Of a DNA stretch of 64,000 nucleotides, positions 17,303 through 24,958 are shown piece after piece. Made by a program: the position numbers and the translations under genes. The stretch covers positions 124,001-188,000 of the forward strand of contig CAWCQU010000004.1 of NCBI GenBank assembly GCA_963797765.1. The letters run 5' to 3'. The notes under the pieces are model-generated. The model did no database searches and was not told the DNA's origin. It worked only from the letters and a program-made list of their open reading frames with translations. Positions within the stretch are counted from its first letter, which is position 1. Each line of letters begins with the position of its first letter. Source of the DNA: JBGPTK01 sp963797765. Lineage in GTDB: Bacteria > Acidobacteriota > Terriglobia > Acidiferrales > UBA7541.

Positions 17303-19372
17303 CTAGTTACTGGACAACACAACCCATTTCGTCCGCTGAGGCTTGCTGGCCGAAATTGTGGCGGTGCTGATGCCAGGGCTACCTACGGTGGTGGAAGGAA
17401 ACCAAGGCGGCGCAAAGCCGCCCTGCTGGAAGCGCTGGTCGAATAATTCGTTGAGCGCTTGCGCTTTTACGCAGGAGTTTACGTTGTCGATGATTCCACC
17501 CATGACCGTCAGGGTGCTGGTCAATTGGCCGGCCGTACAGTTACTGCCGGTGGTGACGCCCCAGTTTTTCCCGGAAGCAATCGCGGCCACGCTGGCGTCA
17601 AGTTCCATGTTTTTGCTCTTCTGGCCATTGTTCAGATTGATGTTTCCGCCGGAGGTAAAGATACCGAGAACCTGGCCGCTGTTGTTGGCGGGAACCAGCG
17701 TATCGGCCGGAGTGCTGCCCACTTGGCTCATGGTGACCGGCTCGGTGACGTAACGCAGGTCGCCGGTAATGTTGATATCGTTCGCCGCTGTGATTGTTAC
17801 GGCGGAGCCATTCTGAATGGCCGGCAAACTATTGCCACTCCCATCATACGTGGAAGACAGGGCGGTGACGGTGCCGTCCACAAAGAGCATGGTCGCGTCC
17901 CGCATGAAGTTGGCCGAGGCATCTAATTGCTGCGGGACTCCCGTCATGGTGATCGAGGTGGTGGAACCAGATCCGACTTTTGACGCCATAGTGGTAGTGT
18001 TTGCGGCGTTGTCAATTGTTACTGTGGTGGTAGTGGTTCCCTGGAGGATCGTGAAAACCTGTTGGGATGTGCCGGCCGTCGAGAGCGTGACGGTGGCGCT
18101 GCCTTCGACATAGATTCCACCGCCTTGGAGCGTATGCGTGGCGCCGGCGCCGCTACCCGAAGTGGTATAAGGAATATAGACTCCGGAAGTGACGCTGCCG
18201 CTGCTGGGATAGCCGGCGCCGCTCACTGTCTTGAGGTTACTGGAACTCAAAGTGCTTTGCGTAACGGGAGTGGTATCGATTCCTTCGCTATCGAGCACAG
18301 CCCGTTCCTGGCTATAGGAATTCTGGGGCAAGGCGATAGTGGGCACGCCTAGTGTGAGACCGGCTTTGAAGACCGGGTTGATGGTCTGTCCGTTGCAGCC
18401 TCCGGACGTGCACTTATCGCTGCTCGCCGCCACACTGTGGCAAGTCCCGTTCGAATAGAGGAAGCCTGCATTGGAAGAATGGCTGGTGATGGGATCCTGA
18501 AACGTATAACCGGGACTGCCGGTTCCGAAAGTCCAGCCGCCATTGGTGGCAACAGGGCCGGTGTACAAGCCAGGCATTTGATATTCGCCGCTGCCGTCGC
18601 AAAGGCCGGACTGATCGTCAAATTCGGCCCAGCCGGCGAAGCTGGTAAGCGTGCCGGGAGTGGGTTGAACGGTGACGTTAAAAGTGAGAGTGCCGCTATC
18701 CTGAATGGTTGTTTGTTCGCTGCCGCGGGCCTGACCTACGGATGTGATGACGTAGCTGTAGACGTATTTATATCCGGTGACGGCGATGCTGGCGCCAGTT
18801 CCCGTCGTGTTGCACTGAGTGTAGGAAATGGGCGTAGGGCAGGGATTGCACGGGGCGTTGGCGTTCCCTGCCGAGCACACCGGCAAACCTGAGGCCGCGG
18901 CTAGTTGAAGCGATAGACTGGTTGGATTGGCGCCCGTGTTGACGATCTCAAAATTGCCGTTCCAGGATCCGCTGGCGCCATTCGTGTTGATCGGAGTCCA
19001 ACTGCCGTATCCGGAGGAGGATGTGGACAGGACCTGGCTCAGGGCGGTAGCAGTTGTCGCAGCAGGGATCGGAGCCGTGGTAGTGGAGAAGCTTCCGGCA
19101 GGAATCGCAGCTAGAATTTTGTCCACCAAGGTCTGGCGCGCCACATTGATCCCCGAATCGGCGGCGTAGAAGGCGCCGCGATAATTCCGGTAGTAGCCGT
19201 TAATCAATGAATCCGAACTGACGGAGACTACCATCGCAAGGCTGAGGGCCGCCAAAAGCGAGAGCAAAAGCAAAGTGATGATCAGCACGACGCCTTGTTC
19301 CGATGACCGCGGGCGGCGTGCGTTCGACGGCGGCATTAATCCAGACAGAGATACAGAATTTTGTGTTTGCAT
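17303..19372 (-). CDS. PilX-like type IV pilus assembly protein, unusually long
   Basis: A 689-residue protein. Its N-terminus EQGVVLIITLLLLSLLAALSLAMV (residues 25-48) is the PilX N-terminal membrane helix, followed by FYAADSGINVARQTL, the usual AxSG motif of PilX proteins. The following 600 residues are rich in Ser, Thr, Gly and Asn, like a secreted beta-structure, with two CxxC-like pairs (CNPCP and a later CTSGGC). Ordinary PilX is under 200 residues. Last gene of the minor-pilin operon, 11 bases after pilW, and followed by a terminator. Role: initiation or tip of a type IV pilus or pseudopilus, in the inner membrane before assembly. Confidence 0.75.
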   Translation of the reverse strand: MQTQNSVSLSGLMPPSNARRPRSSEQGVVLIITLLLLSLLAALSLAMVVSVSSDSLINGYYRNYRGAFYAADSGINVARQTLVDKILAAIPAGSFSTTTAPIPAATTATALSQVLSTSSSGYGSWTPINTNGASGSWNGNFEIVNTGANPTSLSLQLAAASGLPVCSAGNANAPCNPCPTPISYTQCNTTGTGASIAVTGYKYVYSYVITSVGQARGSEQTTIQDSGTLTFNVTVQPTPGTLTSFAGWAEFDDQSGLCDGSGEYQMPGLYTGPVATNGGWTFGTGSPGYTFQDPITSHSSNAGFLYSNGTCHSVAASSDKCTSGGCNGQTINPVFKAGLTLGVPTIALPQNSYSQERAVLDSEGIDTTPVTQSTLSSSNLKTVSGAGYPSSGSVTSGVYIPYTTSGSGAGATHTLQGGGIYVEGSATVTLSTAGTSQQVFTILQGTTTTTVTIDNAANTTTMASKVGSGSTTSITMTGVPQQLDASANFMRDATMLFVDGTVTALSSTYDGSGNSLPAIQNGSAVTITAANDINITGDLRYVTEPVTMSQVGSTPADTLVPANNSGQVLGIFTSGGNINLNNGQKSKNMELDASVAAIASGKNWGVTTGSNCTAGQLTSTLTVMGGIIDNVNSCVKAQALNELFDQRFQQGGFAPPWFPSTTVGSPGISTATISASKPQRTKWVVLSSN

Positions 19373-19383
19373 CCTGGTTCTCC

Positions 19384-20508
19384 TCAGTCGTTCATCGTGA
19401 GGTTTCGAGGGTTGATTGCGATGGATACTCCCTGGATGATGTAGGGGCCACCGTCGAAATTATTACGATAGGTATAGTTCGCATCGGTATTTGGTGGCGT
19501 ACGGCCGATCAGGGTAACGCCGACGGAGCGGACCAGCGTGAAATCGAACTTGGAGTTGCCCGCGGGATTGCCATAACTGGAGGCATCATAATTATAATTG
19601 GCGACGTCCGTGCTGGTAGCCGCATTCCAGATGGTCGCGCCCACTTTGAACGCCACGATCTGCTCAGCCACAACGTCTGAAGCTCCCGATTGCGTCCGCA
19701 TCAGTTTCGGGTTTGTGGTGTCCGTGGCGCTGTCCACCGTGTAGTTTATAGGCGACAAGTGAATGATGGAATCGCCCACACAATAATTGCCCATCAGTTT
19801 AGCGGCAGCATTTCCATTTGTGGTGATGCCCAGAGGATCGTTGGCAGAGGACGAGTTCGTGCCATCAGCATTGGTGGCTGTGTAAGTCAAAAGCACATCC
19901 GTGCCAGACACAGTGGCATTCGAAGACAAGACGAAAGTAGTCATGAACTTTCCGTTGGCCGTGACCATGAGAATTTGATCGCCCTTCAGGAAATAGCTTT
20001 TGTCCGTGGCCGCAGTATCTCCCGGGAAAGGCTTGGCAAGCATAGTTCCCGTGGATGTATTCATCTCGGCCGTACACAGATAATCCGGTTGGAGAACGGG
20101 AGTGCCGGACGTGGCAATCACAATATTGAGATCATCAAAACAATCGACGCCGTAGGTGAGTGTGGCTGGAGTGTTGCAGGTCAGTCCCGTGGCGGGAGCT
20201 CGGTTTACGATGGTCACGCCGACGGGAAAGCCGACAACGAGCCCCCCCTGGTTTACACCCGCTCCTGCGTTCGCCAAGTCCAATTCGAGCTGGGTGGCCG
20301 CATTCCGCAAGCTCAGGTTTAGTTTGGTCAGATTTTGCTGGGCGTTGTAGAGGGGCATATCCTGATTCAAGAGTGCGAAAGCAGCTCCGCCGATAACCAG
20401 GAACAGGCCAACGGTAACCGTCAACTCCACCAACGTGAACCCACGCTGCTGAGAGCGTTTCAAGACGTGCCACCGGCTAATTCGCGGAATCGATAGAACA
20501 GGATTCAT
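19384..20508 (-). CDS. Prepilin-type protein, PilW-like
   Basis: A 374-residue protein with the prepilin cleavage motif RGFTLVELTVTVGLFLVIGG at about residues 22-41; cleavage after Gly by a prepilin peptidase is expected. The long C-terminal domain has Asn- and Thr-rich beta repeats and a final EQIVAFKVGATIW stretch typical of PilW. It starts inside the end of pilV (4-base overlap). It is a minor pilin of a type IV pilus or type II secretion pseudopilus. Confidence 0.82.
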   Translation of the reverse strand: MNPVLSIPRISRWHVLKRSQQRGFTLVELTVTVGLFLVIGGAAFALLNQDMPLYNAQQNLTKLNLSLRNAATQLELDLANAGAGVNQGGLVVGFPVGVTIVNRAPATGLTCNTPATLTYGVDCFDDLNIVIATSGTPVLQPDYLCTAEMNTSTGTMLAKPFPGDTAATDKSYFLKGDQILMVTANGKFMTTFVLSSNATVSGTDVLLTYTATNADGTNSSSANDPLGITTNGNAAAKLMGNYCVGDSIIHLSPINYTVDSATDTTNPKLMRTQSGASDVVAEQIVAFKVGATIWNAATSTDVANYNYDASSYGNPAGNSKFDFTLVRSVGVTLIGRTPPNTDANYTYRNNFDGGPYIIQGVSIAINPRNLTMND

Positions 20509-21122
20509 GGTCGCACCAAGCTCATTTGAAATTTCACCGGCGGTTTCACTGCGGGATCTTGTGAGAGCACCAAGACGGTGATGCGGTGCAATCCGGTGAT
20601 GACCGTGCCGTTGACCGACGGGTTTGTCTCGATCACCCAGCGCCTCTTGAAGCTGTAGGAGCCGGGGGCGTCGGTGCTCGTTGAAATCTGAGGAGTGCCG
20701 CCGGCTGGCAGGAAGCTGGTGGTAACGTAGTTGGTCGCCCCCCCGTTCAACCCGCTTACAACTTCCGAATACGTACCCTGGTTGGCGCCAAGAGCAACCT
20801 CGTCATAGTAGGTGACCGGTTCGGTAATTCCGTTGGATGTTACGCTCACTGGACCGGTATCCGCGGTCAGGCTGCCAGCTGAAGCGCCACCTGTCACCGC
20901 GACATGCGGGTCAATCGAACTCCATCGGTCCAAGTCCTCGAGCTTTTCGGATGCCAAGAGCGAAGCAAGGCTCAGAAATTTTGATTCGGTGGTGGAGCTC
21001 ATCGTACTGGAGATCAACATGGCCATGGAGACGAGCCCGATGGTGAGCACCAGAATGGCGATGACTCCTTCGATGAGCGAAAATCCACGCTGTGCGGACT
21101 GTTTATGAAATGAGTTTGGCAT
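20505..21122 (-). CDS. Prepilin-type protein, PilV-like
   Basis: A 205-residue protein with RGFSLIEGVIAILVLTIGL at about residues 13-31, the prepilin signal with the Glu5 residue needed for subunit packing. It ends with a short beta domain (WVIETNPSVNGTVITGLHRITVLV), as in PilV/MshD-type minor pilins. Ten bases separate it from fimT, and it overlaps pilW by 4 bases. Confidence 0.82.
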   Translation of the reverse strand: MPNSFHKQSAQRGFSLIEGVIAILVLTIGLVSMAMLISSTMSSTTESKFLSLASLLASEKLEDLDRWSSIDPHVAVTGGASAGSLTADTGPVSVTSNGITEPVTYYDEVALGANQGTYSEVVSGLNGGATNYVTTSFLPAGGTPQISTSTDAPGSYSFKRRWVIETNPSVNGTVITGLHRITVLVLSQDPAVKPPVKFQMSLVRP

Positions 21123-21131
21123 TGGTCGGCT

Positions 21132-21635
21132 CTATGGAATGAAATCGGTGACCTTCACATCACCCAAGTTGGAAACAGTTATTTTCTTGCCCAATCCCGC
21201 GTACGTCATTGTAAAGTTCATCGCACCCGCGGTTGCCGAAACCGTACCACCAGGATTGAACTGGAGCGTTGTGGCCGCGCTCAGAACCACCGACGACGAT
21301 CCGCCAATGGGAATCTGATTGCCGGTGTTGCTGAATATGACGGCGGGCGGCACCTTGTTCTTGGCCTGATACGTCATCGTGGTGGGATCGAGCACAAGTT
21401 GGAACGGGTATCCGTTCATGATTGCCTGATAGCGAGTGGCTGAAATTGCGTTTGCCGCAGTGACTGCCGCAGCGTTCAACTTGAAGGACTTGACCGCGCT
21501 CACGGTCATCGGCACGGCGATCGCACTCACAAGCAGGATGATCGCCACCGTGACAACAAGTTCGATCAAGCTGAAACCTTGATTTGGTGTCCGGAGCGAT
21601 TTCTGGCCGGGCCGGATTGGACTGGCTGATTTCAT
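21132..21635 (-). CDS. Prepilin-type protein, FimT/GspH-like
   Basis: A 167-residue protein with QGFSLIELVVTVAIILLVSAIAVP at residues 19-42, the class III prepilin signal, then the GspH/FimT pattern SFKLNAAAVTAANAISATRYQAIMNGYPFQLVL. It is the first gene of the fimT-pilV-pilW-pilX set and starts about 225 bases downstream of a structured region. No pilY1, pilE/pilA or assembly ATPase is in the window. Confidence 0.82.
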   Translation of the reverse strand: MKSASPIRPGQKSLRTPNQGFSLIELVVTVAIILLVSAIAVPMTVSAVKSFKLNAAAVTAANAISATRYQAIMNGYPFQLVLDPTTMTYQAKNKVPPAVIFSNTGNQIPIGGSSSVVLSAATTLQFNPGGTVSATAGAMNFTMTYAGLGKKITVSNLGDVKVTDFIP

Positions 21636-21766
21636 CTTGTTCTCTTACCTTTGAACGTTCAGCGGAGGACCTAGAAGCCTGCGGTCCTTCCTGGATAGGA
21701 GAATAGGCATTTCGAAGGCCGGAGCGAATCCCTTAAACATGTCCTTTATTTAGAGTTGGTTACACG

Positions 21767-21832
21767 CCACTGAGGAGTGGTGCCTCGAACCGGCCAACCG
21801 GAGGGCGGGGCAAAAACGTTACCGATAGGCAC
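21767..21832 (-). other. Structured leader or control region upstream of the pilin operon
   Basis: Two stems lie upstream of fimT: GTGCCT (21780-21785) with AGGCAC (21827-21832), closing a 41-base region that holds a CCGG-CCAA-CCGG hairpin, and CCACT (21767-21771) with AGTGG (21776-21780). The rest of the 21636-21961 gap has no gene. It may be a 5' leader with a regulatory RNA structure, or just palindromic spacer. I could not match it to a known riboswitch. Confidence 0.35.
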
Positions 21833-21961
21833 GGCGCGGACTGACCCTTTTAGGAAGGCCTAGAATGCGGTTATGGCATCAATCGCAGGATCTTGTGGAC
21901 TTAGCCGCCTTCTGAACCCACGCCGGCATTGGTTGCATTTCCAGGGATGGGAGGGAGGAAT

Positions 21962-22576
21962 TCAAAGAGTCTGTGAACTCGCGGAAACTTCCGTGAGTAC
22001 TTCCAGAGTACGCTTAAGTTCATCGACGAGCGGACACGGTGTCGTCTCGCACAGCACTTCAGTTACGCGGCGGTAATAACCGAGCGTTTCATTCTTGTCA
22101 CGCTTGAACCGTTTCCAAATTTGGCCGCCAATCTGGCGGTAGTCGAACAGAATGGATCGGACGTTATGTAGTTTGTCCGCCGCGACAACCAGACGCGCGC
22201 CCGGAGATAGGAACGGCAATCGCGCAATGAACAGCGACTTGCGTCCTTCCCAGGGCGGCTTGGGCGATTCGAATGAATCCGTGCATTCCTCCACAATTTT
22301 CGCGACGCGTTCTCCGAATATTCTTTGGATTGCATCGAATGTGATCCTTCCGCCCTGGTCTTCCACAGCGTCGTGCAGCAATGCCGCGATTGCGACATCC
22401 TCATCCGCGTCGTTTTCGAGCACCATGGCGGTCACCGCCATCAAATGCGCGAAATACGGCACACTCGTCTCCTTCCTGGTCTGGCCTGCATGCAGGCATG
22501 CCGCGTAGACCATCGCTTTACGAAATCGCGGGCCCAGACGCGCCGATTCTGAAACCGTTCCGTTTGTTACGTCCAT
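21962..22576 (-). CDS. HD-domain phosphohydrolase, small alarmone hydrolase (Mesh1)-like
   Basis: A 204-residue HD-superfamily protein resembling the hydrolase half of RelA/SpoT with no synthetase, TGS or ACT domain. Visible ligands and motifs: HAGQTRKETSVPYFAH (first His), AALLHDAVED (HD and ED), FGERVAKIVEECTD and LSPGARLVVAADKLHNVRSI, matching the HD, ED and DKLxN boxes of SAH proteins. Likely a Mn2+-dependent (p)ppGpp 3'-pyrophosphohydrolase, though some relatives act on other nucleotides. The start at 22576 has AAGGTGG just upstream; the long upstream extension in this frame is not coding. Confidence 0.78.
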   Translation of the reverse strand: MDVTNGTVSESARLGPRFRKAMVYAACLHAGQTRKETSVPYFAHLMAVTAMVLENDADEDVAIAALLHDAVEDQGGRITFDAIQRIFGERVAKIVEECTDSFESPKPPWEGRKSLFIARLPFLSPGARLVVAADKLHNVRSILFDYRQIGGQIWKRFKRDKNETLGYYRRVTEVLCETTPCPLVDELKRTLEVLTEVSASSQTL

Positions 22577-22616
22577 AACCACCTTGTAGTGCCGATTTTT
22601 CGCACGGGGACCGCGA

Positions 22617-23147
22617 TCACTTCTTCTTCGCTTCGTCGAGCTTCGACAAATGCACTTGGCCCGGTTTTCGTTCTCCGCCATTCCAGATTTCTGTTTGCAC
22701 CACTTCCGGTGGCAGCAGCGTGAAATCAGCATTCGAGATGGGCCCAATGAATGTGTCCAGGCTGCGAATCTGATTTCGCTTCCGGTCATAGAAGAATGTG
22801 GCGAAGTGCCACGCGCGGGGTCTTCCTTCGCTGGAGAGGCTGAACACAAAAAACTGGGAATCCGGCGTCCATCCCGCCTTCACAACAGCATGTTTTTGGA
22901 CCGCATCCGGGAATTCATCGTTCGGAGTTCTGAAAAACCTTCGTTTCTTGTTGGATTGAATCTCAACGCGAGTCTCGGCAGCCTCCGCCATTCCCTCGAC
23001 GAAACTGGAAGTAATCGTGATGCAGAGAGCCTGGTCGGGCGATATGTACTTATCCTGTTTCCTGGGAGATCCGCCAGCGGCCATAAAAATGAGGACTGCC
23101 AGCGGCAGAAGAAATAATCTCGTTGCTATGCGTGAACGAACTTTCAT
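22617..23147 (-). CDS. Small exported hypothetical protein
   Basis: A 176-residue protein with a hydrophobic N-terminus (ATRLFLLPLAVLIFMAAGG) that looks like a signal peptide. The mature part (SFVEGMAEAAETRVEIQ, AVVKAGWTPDSQFFVFSLSS, WHFATFFYDRKRNQIRSLD) resembles a short beta-propeller-like or WD40-like fragment, but I recognise no family. The frame runs upstream through the tRNA-Glu, so the ATG at 23147 is the sensible start. It lies 40 bases upstream of the HD hydrolase on the same strand. Confidence 0.55.
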   Translation of the reverse strand: MKVRSRIATRLFLLPLAVLIFMAAGGSPRKQDKYISPDQALCITITSSFVEGMAEAAETRVEIQSNKKRRFFRTPNDEFPDAVQKHAVVKAGWTPDSQFFVFSLSSEGRPRAWHFATFFYDRKRNQIRSLDTFIGPISNADFTLLPPEVVQTEIWNGGERKPGQVHLSKLDEAKKK

Positions 23148-23167
23148 CGAAGGCTCATGAAAAGAAT

Positions 23168-23242
23168 TGGTAGCGCTAGCGGGAATCGAACCCGCATTTC
23201 GGCCTTGAAAGGGCCGCGTGCTAACCGTTGCACCATAGCGCC
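23168..23242 (-). tRNA. tRNA-Glu, anticodon UUC
   Basis: On the minus strand: acceptor GGCGCTA with TAGCGCT, D arm GTGC/GCAC, anticodon stem CGGCC/GGCCG around the loop CTTTCAA (anticodon TTC), and T arm GCGGG/CCCGC around TTCGATT. Discriminator A and an encoded CCA follow (23168-23170). One G-U pair starts the acceptor stem. It reads GAA/GAG. Confidence 0.96.
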
Positions 23243-23342
23243 ATCGGGAGGACCAAATGAAACGGCTCCGGGAATTATAAGGGATTCCGGGGAAATCACC
23301 AATGCGGGAGGGAAAGAAGCATAACCTGAAGGCCGCCACATG

Positions 23343-24134
23343 TTACGGAGCAGCACGGTAGGCGATTATGAAGATGCGTTTGAAGGGGAACAGAACGCCA
23401 CCGGCTGCGCGCGGCGGATAAATGGACCGGAGGCCGTCCGAGTATTCAGCGAGGAATCGCTGGCGGTCTGGTTCGGACGGTAGAAGCGCGAGGTACGGCC
23501 GGAGCGCCGTGCCTTTGTAAAATTCGACGATTGCGGCGATATTCTCCATCACCTGAAGATATTCGGTTTCCCAAATATCAAGGCGGGAAGCGAGCGGGGC
23601 GAAAACGTCGTAATAGAAGGCTGGTTCCTCCGTCCGCCACTCTTTCGCTCCGTTCGGAAACCATCGCTGCCAGGCAGCAGAGCGGGCCATGTCTCGCATG
23701 AGCCGATGCACTGGGCCGCCGTAATTTCCTGGCATTTGGATAGCCAGTGCGCCGCCTGGCGCGACGCGCTTGAAAATTTGCGGGAATGAATTGGCGTGAT
23801 CGGCAACCCACTGGAACGCAGCGTTCGAGAAAACGACATCGAACTGACTTGAATCCGTTGCGGCGGCGGCCCAACTTTCGATTCCATCCGTGATCCATTG
23901 AACCCGCGGCAATGCCAGGCGGGCAGCGGCAATCATGTCCGAAGAACTGTCGAGGCCGGTAATTTCAGCGTTAGGCCAGCGGTCGGCAAGGACCTTTGTG
24001 CTGTTACCCGGACCGCAACCCAAGTCGATCACACGCCTCGGCTGCTCGATCAAGACACGGTTCGCGAGATCCTGGCAAGGCCGAGTGCGTTCTTCTTCGA
24101 ATTTTAGATACTGGTTCGGATTCCAGGTGTTCAT
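23343..24134 (-). CDS. tam: Trans-aconitate 2-methyltransferase
   Basis: A 263-residue SAM-dependent methyltransferase: MNTWNPNQYLKFEEERTRPCQDL at the N-terminus and VIDLGCGPGNSTKVLADRWP as the SAM motif, both characteristic of Tam. It methylates trans-aconitate, a spontaneous and inhibitory isomer of the TCA intermediate cis-aconitate. WVADHANSFPQIFKRVAPGG follows as expected. It lies 19 bases downstream of iscX, so it may be read with the isc operon; this would fit a role near the Fe-S enzyme aconitase, but that link is my inference. Confidence 0.88.
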   Translation of the reverse strand: MNTWNPNQYLKFEEERTRPCQDLANRVLIEQPRRVIDLGCGPGNSTKVLADRWPNAEITGLDSSSDMIAAARLALPRVQWITDGIESWAAAATDSSQFDVVFSNAAFQWVADHANSFPQIFKRVAPGGALAIQMPGNYGGPVHRLMRDMARSAAWQRWFPNGAKEWRTEEPAFYYDVFAPLASRLDIWETEYLQVMENIAAIVEFYKGTALRPYLALLPSEPDRQRFLAEYSDGLRSIYPPRAAGGVLFPFKRIFIIAYRAAP

Positions 24135-24153
24135 GGGCCGGAGATGAAGATGA

Positions 24154-24369
24154 TTAGTGACTGTCCTGGTATTCCTCGTGCCAGGCCATTTGAATGGCTT
24201 CTAGTTTGCCCTCGCTGGAGAGTTTGGGATCGCCGGAGAAACCGGAAAGTTCCGTCACCCATTTGTGCAGATCGGTGAAGCGAACGGTGAGCGGATCGGT
24301 CTGTGGAAATTTTTCCGCGAGGCGGATGCCGATCTCTTCGGCATTATCCCAATCAAATTCTTCGGGCAT
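24154..24369 (-). CDS. iscX: Fe-S assembly protein IscX
   Basis: A 71-residue acidic protein, MPEEFDWDNAEEIGIRLAEKFPQ, then FTDLHKWVTELSGFSGD and EGKLEAIQMAWHEEYQD, the whole IscX family. In other bacteria IscX binds IscS and iron and tunes the rate of cluster assembly. The ATG at 24369 is chosen by family length; the frame runs upstream over the fdx end but is not coding there. Last gene of the isc cluster. Confidence 0.9.
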   Translation of the reverse strand: MPEEFDWDNAEEIGIRLAEKFPQTDPLTVRFTDLHKWVTELSGFSGDPKLSSEGKLEAIQMAWHEEYQDSH

Positions 24370-24407
24370 TGCGTCTCCTTCGAAGCCGGCGGCTGCGGGA
24401 CAAATTT

Positions 24408-24818
24408 CTAGTGTTCGGCTTCCTTGGCGAAATTGCGATTCCATTCGGGAATTTCGACCACGAGGTCCGCGGAACCGTCGGGAATGCACTGGCAGCCAAG
24501 GCGCGATTTTGCAGTGACGCCGGCGGCTTCGTCGAGTTGGTCCAGCTCAGGATCGGAAGGCTCGTTGCAGGATTCCAAGCCCTGATGGACGATTACGTGA
24601 CAGGTGGAGCAGGCGCACACGCCGCCACAGGCGTGATCGAGCGGAACGTGATTGCCCTGAGCGATGTCGAGAATGCTGCCGGGAAGGCCGTCGTGCCCCA
24701 TGGGAAATTTTTCCGGATCGACTTCGACCGTCTTGCCTTCCTTCAGAAAGGTGACCTTGAATTTCTTGGTCGCGGGCGTGTATTTGACTTCTTCGATGTA
24801 TGGATTCTTGCCGCCCAT
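24408..24818 (-). CDS. fdx: 2Fe-2S ferredoxin of the Isc system
   Basis: A 136-residue adrenodoxin-type ferredoxin. The cluster ligands are visible in HACGGVCACSTCHVIV (four Cys, three of them ligands) and the later LGCQCIPDG. Acidic surface (EPSDPELDQLDEAAGVTAKSR) as in Isc ferredoxins. It supplies electrons for persulfide reduction on IscU and for cluster coupling. The N-terminal 30 residues are longer than usual (MGGKNPYIEEVKYTPATKKFK). A group of palindromic repeats separates it from hscA. Confidence 0.88.
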   Translation of the reverse strand: MGGKNPYIEEVKYTPATKKFKVTFLKEGKTVEVDPEKFPMGHDGLPGSILDIAQGNHVPLDHACGGVCACSTCHVIVHQGLESCNEPSDPELDQLDEAAGVTAKSRLGCQCIPDGSADLVVEIPEWNRNFAKEAEH

Positions 24819-24849
24819 GTTCGTTGACTCCTCTTTGTACTCGCGCGAG

Positions 24850-24958
24850 AGGGCGGGGCTAAAGCCCGCCCCTACATGAATCCTTCGCAGGGCCGGTTGA
24901 AGCCCACCCCAACATTAACCCTGGCAGGGCGGGTTGAAGACCGCCCAGACAGAAATAG
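24850..24958. repeat. Three degenerate tandem palindromic units between hscA and fdx
   Basis: Units start at 24850, 24889 and 24926, about 36-39 bases apart, each beginning AGGGC-G-GG with a GGCGGGCTTTAGCCCGCC-like palindrome (the first unit has GGCGGGGCTAAAGCCCGCCCC). They differ by several substitutions. Such GC-rich dyads look like intergenic REP-type elements. They are inside the transcribed isc operon and could form mRNA hairpins. Confidence 0.6.

Noticed and set aside
21790..21832. Possible c-di-GMP (GEMM) riboswitch, because GTTACCGATA resembles its 3' end
   Set aside because: The match is on the strand opposite to the pilin genes, and the conserved CGCAAAGCC and GGGCAAA parts are absent.
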